From: JBFKOL01 sp041628815
GTDB taxonomy: Bacteria > Bacteroidota > Bacteroidia > Chitinophagales > Saprospiraceae
Assembly: GCA_041628815.1 (NCBI GenBank)
Contig: JBFKOL010000149.1
Span: forward strand, 1 to 9,937
Direction of reading: 5' to 3'
Length of the DNA: 9,937 nt
Position numbers and translations under genes: made by a program. Numbering within the stretch: position 1 is the stretch's first letter; each line of letters opens with the position of its first letter. Positions 6,197 to 9,937 of this stretch are shown piece after piece. Below the pieces are notes generated by a model. That model had not been told where the DNA came from and searched no databases. It saw nothing but the letters and a program-made list of their open reading frames with translations.

Positions 6197-8244
6197 TCCA
6201 GTCCGGGATGTACCGGACTGGCTGCTTCAACCGTATGAGGCATCCATACACGCATATAGGAGCTTCCCCTGTTAGCCCATAAATAATAGGGTATAGCCTT
6301 CAAATCAAGGTCTGTCAACGACAAAATTCCATCACTGCTTTCTTTCAAAAGATGACCCTTGGCCGTGAGCACCTTGATTCCTCCAAACATTTCTTCATCG
6401 TAATAGGATTCGATCGATGCTTCCTCGTCAATCATCATATGCAGAACCCTTTCATCAGGCTGGTCTATTCCCTCAAAAGCGTAAACCAAAGGACCTCTTT
6501 GGAAAGCCCATTTCCCGGTATTTGATTCGACACGGTCATCGGCTTTTATCAAGAAAGGCTGCATTTCCATTTCCATTTCCACCCTATCCCCTTTGTTCCA
6601 TTTTCGGGTAATGACAGCATACCCGTTTTCTACCCTGACAGGTACCTCCTCTCCATTGACTCTTAAAGAAAGTTCAGATCCGGACAGTGTTCCTCGATCC
6701 ACTTTGGAGTACAACCCCCCCGGAACTACCTCTGCTTCTACCCAGCCTGGTATTCTCAGTTTTAGAGTGAAGGTAACAGCACGGACCGGTTTTATTTCTA
6801 GTTTTACATTTCCATTCCAGGGATAATCCGATTCCTGGCGTATGTCAACCCTGTAAGCACCAAAACCTTCCATCGCCACAAATGAGGTGCGACTAGAAAC
6901 AAATAAGTTGACATACAATCCTTTATCATCGAAAGCATAGATATAGCCCGGAATACTGGGGAAAAACCTGGCTACATTTGAAGGACAGCATGCGCATGGA
7001 AACCAAGGGCTCCGTTCATGATTCCTTCGACTCTCTAAAGGGTTGGGATAGAAGAATCTGTCTCCACGCAGAGACAAACCGGCATTGAGAGCGTTATAAA
7101 GCGTTCGCTCCAGGACATCTATGTATTTGGCATTACCAGTGAGTTGAAACATCCTCTGGTTCCACAGTACAAAGGCAATTGATGCACATGTCTCACAATA
7201 AGCGCTGAAATTCGGGAGGTCGTAAGGCTCGCTGAAGCCCTCGTTGCTGCCTGAAGATCCGATCCCCCCTGTGATGTACAATTTGGTTCTGACCACATCC
7301 TCCCAAATGGCATTGAGGGCAGACTTGTATTCATCTGTTGGGTGATGTGCGGTAATATCCGCCATGGCTGCATACATGTAGCATGCCCTCACAGCATGCC
7401 CGGCTATTTCTCTTTGCAACTGTACTTTCTGATGGTTCTGCATATAAGCATCTCCATAACCCCGGACATCCAGAAAAAACTTGGCGAGATCCAGGTATTC
7501 TCGCTCATCCGTTAATTCAAACAACTTGACCAGTCCAATCTCGATTTCCTGGTGACCCGTAGCCTTTTCCAGTTTTCCCCACCCGAAAACGTCTTTCACC
7601 AGTTCAACGTTCCTAAGTACGACATCGAGTAACTTACGCTTGCCTGTAGCCTGATAATAGGCTATGGCCGCTTCATAAAGATGTCCCACATTGTACAATT
7701 CATGACTGTGCTGATCAACTCGGTCCCACCGGGTATCGCTACCCCTGTGAAATTGGTTCAGTGTCGGGGCCATAATCTTGCCAGATGCCTTTTCCTTATC
7801 GTATATAGTCCTCCATGTGTACAGGTATCCATCTTCTTCCTGTGCAGCGGCAATTTTGTCAATCAGCTCGTCTATGTTTTTTTCCAGTTGGTCATTGGGA
7901 TGAATCTGCAAAGAATACGCAGCACCTTCTATGATCTTAAAGACATCTGAATCATCGAAGGCATAGTCCGTACAGAATGATCCCTCGCTCAATCCACCCG
8001 CTATTTCAAAATTTCTGATGCGGCCAGTTTCTTCACTCATTCTGAGCGTGTATGGAATGGTCACGTCCTGAACGGTCTTCAATCGGGGTGTCCAGAACTG
8101 ATCCGAAAGTGAAACCTGGGTAAAAGGTATGGGGTTTACTGGATAACCCTGGCCATGTGACTCAACGACTAAAAGGCATACCACACAAGACCACCAACCG
8201 GTGCGAATAACCAGATCAAGAAAGACTGTATTGTTGTTTTTCAT
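6193..8244 (-). CDS. Secreted GH127-type beta-L-arabinofuranosidase (DUF1680, PF07944)
   Basis: Role: hydrolysis of terminal beta-L-arabinofuranosides from plant or algal glycans, most likely in the periplasm. Seen (683 residues): a signal peptide with hydrophobic core around GWWSCVVCLLVV (about 17-28), then the catalytic alpha/alpha barrel starting near PFTQVSLSDQFWTPR. Key residues match the characterised GH127 enzyme HypBA1: the acid/base Glu 335 in SNEGFSEP, the zinc ligands Glu 351 and Cys 353 in YCETCAS, and the Cys pair 419-420 in PCACCPSN, the first being the expected nucleophile. Glu 335 and Glu 351 are 16 apart, as in HypBA1. Beta-sandwich domains follow from about 445. Start: the frame extends to a TTG at 8340, but the ATG at 8244 gives a proper signal peptide directly. 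GH146 shares this Pfam family and active site, so GH127 versus GH146 cannot be decided. No SusC/SusD or other glycan genes are beside it, so it is not in an obvious utilisation locus here. Confidence 0.92.
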   Translation of the reverse strand: MKNNNTVFLDLVIRTGWWSCVVCLLVVESHGQGYPVNPIPFTQVSLSDQFWTPRLKTVQDVTIPYTLRMSEETGRIRNFEIAGGLSEGSFCTDYAFDDSDVFKIIEGAAYSLQIHPNDQLEKNIDELIDKIAAAQEEDGYLYTWRTIYDKEKASGKIMAPTLNQFHRGSDTRWDRVDQHSHELYNVGHLYEAAIAYYQATGKRKLLDVVLRNVELVKDVFGWGKLEKATGHQEIEIGLVKLFELTDEREYLDLAKFFLDVRGYGDAYMQNHQKVQLQREIAGHAVRACYMYAAMADITAHHPTDEYKSALNAIWEDVVRTKLYITGGIGSSGSNEGFSEPYDLPNFSAYCETCASIAFVLWNQRMFQLTGNAKYIDVLERTLYNALNAGLSLRGDRFFYPNPLESRRNHERSPWFPCACCPSNVARFFPSIPGYIYAFDDKGLYVNLFVSSRTSFVAMEGFGAYRVDIRQESDYPWNGNVKLEIKPVRAVTFTLKLRIPGWVEAEVVPGGLYSKVDRGTLSGSELSLRVNGEEVPVRVENGYAVITRKWNKGDRVEMEMEMQPFLIKADDRVESNTGKWAFQRGPLVYAFEGIDQPDERVLHMMIDEEASIESYYDEEMFGGIKVLTAKGHLLKESSDGILSLTDLDLKAIPYYLWANRGSSYMRVWMPHTVEAASPVHPGLD
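6198..6221. terminator. Perfect hairpin at convergent gene ends, candidate bidirectional terminator
   Basis: CCAGTCCGG (6198-6206) and CCGGACTGG (6213-6221) are exact reverse complements with a 6-base loop, a GC-rich 9-bp stem. It begins 1 base after the GerE stop on the plus strand and ends 2 bases before the GH127 stop codon on the minus strand, so it is placed to protect or end both mRNAs. Neither side is followed by a T-run, so classical intrinsic termination is not proven. The stem is made of GH127 codons (SPVHPGL). Confidence 0.5.
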
Positions 8245-8382
8245 CGTCAGCCGGTTTTTTGAATAAAAGGTATGAAACGAACCGATTAGAGTTTGACTGT
8301 TGAAAAGATAGAACATTAACGCGTCTTTTAAAAACTTCAACTTTTGTCCAGTTAAATCGTTATAAATTCTAAATCCATTAAG
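8245..8382. promoter_or_regulatory. Divergent promoter region of the GH127 and msrB genes
   Basis: Both flanking genes start outward from this 138-base AT-rich region, so it should hold two promoters. On the minus strand a TACCTTTT (around 8265-8275) is one base off the TAnnTTTG box but has no TTG at the usual -33 spacing. On the plus side a TTG at 8344-8346 lacks a good partner. No exact box was found, so specific sites are not claimed. Confidence 0.4.
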
Positions 8383-8754
8383 GTGAAAAAGCTAAACAAA
8401 CTGAGTCCGGAAGAAGCCAGGGTGATCATTCACAAAGGTACCGAAATGCCCTTTACAGGAAAGTACAACCTTCACAAGGAAAAAGGCACCTACATCTGCA
8501 GACAATGTAATGCGCCATTGTACAGGTCGGAGGACAAATTCGAATCAGGATGCGGCTGGCCGAGCTTTGATGATGAAATTCCCGGAGCCGTCAAAAGGGT
8601 TCCCGACAAAGATGGAAGACGTACCGAAATCATATGTGCTTCGTGCAGCGGTCATCTGGGACATGTATTTATCGGTGAGCGATTCACATCAAAAAACACA
8701 CGACACTGTGTGAACTCGATATCGATGAAATTTGTGCCTATTACGAAGTCCTGA
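8383..8754 (+). CDS. msrB: Peptide-methionine (R)-S-oxide reductase MsrB
   Basis: Role: reduces methionine-R-sulfoxide in proteins, using thioredoxin; no signal peptide, so cytoplasmic. Seen (123 residues): two CxxC zinc pairs, Cys 39/Cys 42 (ICRQC) and Cys 85/Cys 88 (ICASCSGHLGHVF); the GCGWPSF motif with Cys 57 as likely resolving cysteine; and the catalytic Cys 109 in NTRHCVNSISMKF. The family core is complete and the length is within the usual range for single-domain MsrB. Start: the in-frame region back to a TAA at 8353-8355 has no ATG; GTG at 8383 gives the common opening KKLNKLSPEEARVI. Starting at Met 22 would remove part of the fold. The 3' end overlaps the opposite-strand anti-sigma gene by 14 bases. 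MsrB and the sigma module may both belong to stress responses, but nothing here links them directly. Confidence 0.95.
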   Translation: MKKLNKLSPEEARVIIHKGTEMPFTGKYNLHKEKGTYICRQCNAPLYRSEDKFESGCGWPSFDDEIPGAVKRVPDKDGRRTEIICASCSGHLGHVFIGERFTSKNTRHCVNSISMKFVPITKS

Positions 8755-9223
8755 CATGACGCGATGATCGAAGCCAAAATCTTAAAAGCATGTCGATACC
8801 ATGAAAAACGGGTAAAACAAGCAGCACGACAAGATATGGGCTTATCATGTGCCACATGCTCCAATCAATGTCTGTAGCAGGAATCCACTTGGGTATCGCC
8901 AGGTTTAACCCGGATGAAAAAACACCCTGAGTGTTCAGTACTACGGAAACGATCCCAATGACCAAGATGGCGGAGAGAAAAACAAACAACGGTAATGCAC
9001 TTATTTTGCTATCATCCAGAATGGCCAACTTTTGGAGTGTGCTTTCGACGAGAACTTGGGGAGCACAAATCCTGTTATGCTCTTTGAGTAAAGAGTCGAG
9101 ATGTTGGGTTGACTCGAGCCGTTTCCCAAGAGAATCATTCAACAATGATTCTTCGAATAGCCGGTCTTCTTGACCATCGGAATATGGATGATCGATAAAT
9201 TCCCAGATTCTGTCTTCGTTCAT
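8741..9223 (-). CDS. Probable membrane anti-sigma factor, partner of the upstream ECF sigma
   Basis: Seen (160 residues): a soluble N-terminal part (1-72) opening MNEDRIWEFIDHPYSDGQED, then two TM helices at about 75-97 (LPLFVFLSAILVIGIVSVVL) and 127-147 (ISPYLVVLLVLPVFHGIDML), with a short hydrophilic link between them and a short basic C-tail. Context: its ATG overlaps the sigma stop (ATGA), the classic arrangement of sigma and cognate anti-sigma. The opening W(E/D)(F/Y)ID...E pattern is common in small Bacteroidota proteins encoded after ECF sigma genes. The zinc anti-sigma motif Hx3CxxC is absent: there is HNRIC at 49-53 but no second Cys. Start: an in-frame ATG exists at 9250, but it lies inside the sigma gene; the coupled ATG at 9223 is preferred. 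The role as anti-sigma is inferred from position and topology, not from a recognised domain. The last 14 bases overlap msrB on the other strand. Confidence 0.75.
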   Translation of the reverse strand: MNEDRIWEFIDHPYSDGQEDRLFEESLLNDSLGKRLESTQHLDSLLKEHNRICAPQVLVESTLQKLAILDDSKISALPLFVFLSAILVIGIVSVVLNTQGVFSSGLNLAIPKWIPATDIDWSMWHMISPYLVVLLVLPVFHGIDMLLRFWLRSSRHVRTS

Positions 9224-9780
9224 GGTTCTTTGATTGAAGGTTGATACCAATGGATGGTTTTTTCAATTCTGCTCCTAAGAATCTTCCTGGACCTATACAG
9301 CCTTACCTTGACAGCTGATTCATTCATCCCGACGATCTCTCCGATCTCCTTCAGACTCAATTCTCTGAAATAGAAAAGTCGCAAGACGGCCGCATCTGTG
9401 GGCTTCAACCGATTGATGGCATTCAAGAGATATTCAGTCAATTCAGCATTTTCAATCTGTTTCTCGTCAGAACCTTCCAAAATTTCATGCACCTTCAGAT
9501 CCAATTGAATCGGTGGTTTTCTTTTCTTTATATAGTCCAGTCCGGTCCGATAAGCGATACGGTATAGCCATGTAGAGAACTTAGACCCACCATTGAATCT
9601 CTTTATACCACGATAAGCCTTTATAAAAGTGTCCTGAGATGCTTCTTCTGCATCCATTTCTGATTTCAACATGGATCTCAAAATGGTGTACACAAAGTCC
9701 TGGTATAGATCCATAATGCCCCTAAGACCGGACGAATCGCCGTTCTTCATCATTTTTATGCAGCTGGTTTCGTCATGCAT
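9220..9780 (-). CDS. ECF-type RNA polymerase sigma factor
   Basis: Role: directs RNA polymerase to a stress- or envelope-related regulon. Seen (186 residues): region 2 at about 22-88, with DLYQDFVYTIL, the DAEEASQDTFIKAYRGI segment (43-59), FSTWLYRIAYRTGLDYIKKR (68-87); an acidic linker (about 99-116); region 4 at about 119-175, with INRLKPTDAAVLRLFYFREL, the helix-turn-helix LKEIGEIVGMNESAVKVRLYRSRKIL. Length and layout are those of a minimal ECF sigma with only regions 2 and 4. Start: ATG at 9780, although Met 10 and Met 11 are possible later starts. It overlaps the downstream anti-sigma gene by 4 bases. Family knowledge: such pairs usually autoregulate, and the upstream 157 bases would hold that promoter. 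I could not define it. The family call is firm; the ECF subgroup and the signal are unknown. Confidence 0.93.
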   Translation of the reverse strand: MHDETSCIKMMKNGDSSGLRGIMDLYQDFVYTILRSMLKSEMDAEEASQDTFIKAYRGIKRFNGGSKFSTWLYRIAYRTGLDYIKKRKPPIQLDLKVHEILEGSDEKQIENAELTEYLLNAINRLKPTDAAVLRLFYFRELSLKEIGEIVGMNESAVKVRLYRSRKILRSRIEKTIHWYQPSIKEP

Positions 9781-9879
9781 ACGGCCCGTTTGACGAGATG
9801 GACATCCTATAAGTTACATCCATCGCAGAACATTTTTTCAATGAATGGAAAATATTTAGCCGTGCAGGTGTAACCACTT

Positions 9880-9887
9880 TAATTTTG
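9880..9887 (+). promoter_or_regulatory. Exact TAnnTTTG -7 promoter box for the rightward edge gene
   Basis: TAATTTTG is an exact match to the Bacteroidota sigma-A -7 consensus TAnnTTTG, 35 bases before the ATG at 9923. The -33 element is poor: TTTAG at 9855-9859 is the nearest thing to TTG, at about 20 bases. It is the only exact TAnnTTTG box I found in the intergenic regions of the window. Confidence 0.4.
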
Positions 9888-9922
9888 ATCTCGTCAAAGC
9901 AGCAAATCTAACAACAGTTGAT

Positions 9923-9937
9923 ATGGAAGATATTATC
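9923..9937 (+). CDS. Possible start of a rightward gene, cut by window edge
   Basis: The last 15 bases read ATG GAA GAT ATT ATC (MEDII) on the plus strand after a promoter-like box at 9880-9887. Only five codons are visible, so no product can be named. The assignment rests on position: it diverges from the sigma gene and lies a typical leader length after the box. Confidence 0.25.

Noticed and set aside
8245..8340. N-terminal extension of the GH127 frame to a TTG at 8340, whose first residues MKFLKDA equal those of the response regulator at 4560
   Set aside because: The extension precedes a complete signal peptide and starts at a TTG only 42 bases from msrB. The seven-residue match uses different codons at several positions, has no wider DNA similarity, and is best explained by chance.
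8697..8712. CACAC/GTGTG inverted repeat with a 6-base loop near the end of msrB
   Set aside because: It lies within conserved codons around the catalytic cysteine, the stem is only 5 bp, and no T-run follows on either strand.
8717..8726. TCGATATCGA palindrome in msrB
   Set aside because: A 10-base palindrome inside codons for conserved residues; no regulatory context, probably chance.
9223..9250. Longer anti-sigma start at 9250
   Set aside because: It would add nine residues inside the sigma gene; the ATGA-coupled start at 9223 matches the usual N-terminus and operon design.

Overview
The window looks like a chromosomal segment of a Bacteroidota bacterium, perhaps from Cytophagia or Saprospiria. 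The signs are: a TPR-sensor histidine kinase of the HisKA_2 type, a DUF1680-type glycoside hydrolase with a signal peptide, an ECF sigma factor paired with a small membrane anti-sigma-like protein lacking the usual zinc motif, few Shine-Dalgarno sequences, and one exact TAnnTTTG (-7 type) promoter box near the right edge. This placement is an inference from gene content, not a database match. I see no RNA genes, insertion sequences, CRISPR arrays or phage genes.

Layout. (1) 1-699, minus: 5' part of a DUF389 / TIGR00341 membrane protein cut by the window edge. (2) 879-2390, plus: an NAD(P)-binding atypical SDR fused to a C-terminal DUF2867 domain. (3) 2446-5162, plus: a two-component pair, a secreted-TPR HisKA_2 histidine kinase whose stop overlaps the start (ATGA) of a REC-GerE response regulator. 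(4) 5163-5432: a 270-base gap with three inverted repeats, leading to a single-domain cupin with a Tat-like N-terminus (5433-5966) and, 17 bases on, a 70-residue protein that is nothing but a LuxR/GerE DNA-binding domain (5984-6196). (5) 6193-8244, minus: a secreted GH127-type beta-L-arabinofuranosidase with all expected catalytic and zinc residues, tail-to-tail with the GerE gene. A perfect 9-bp hairpin lies inside its last codons. (6) 8383-8754, plus: msrB, starting with GTG. (7) 8741-9780, minus: an ECF sigma factor and a two-TM probable anti-sigma factor joined by an ATGA overlap. The anti-sigma gene overlaps the 3' end of msrB by 14 bases. (8) 9781-9937: upstream region of the sigma gene, with a probable promoter and first five codons of a rightward gene at the edge.

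How the parts may work together. The kinase and regulator are a near-certain cognate pair (translational coupling). The cupin and GerE-only protein downstream are the best candidates for local targets or partners, because palindromic sites lie just upstream of them. The sigma/anti-sigma pair is a second, independent regulatory module. Gene density is high and the 3' ends are tightly packed, including two convergent overlaps. No clearly new multi-gene system is evident. The most distinctive piece is the kinase / regulator / cupin / GerE-only cluster with its inverted repeats.
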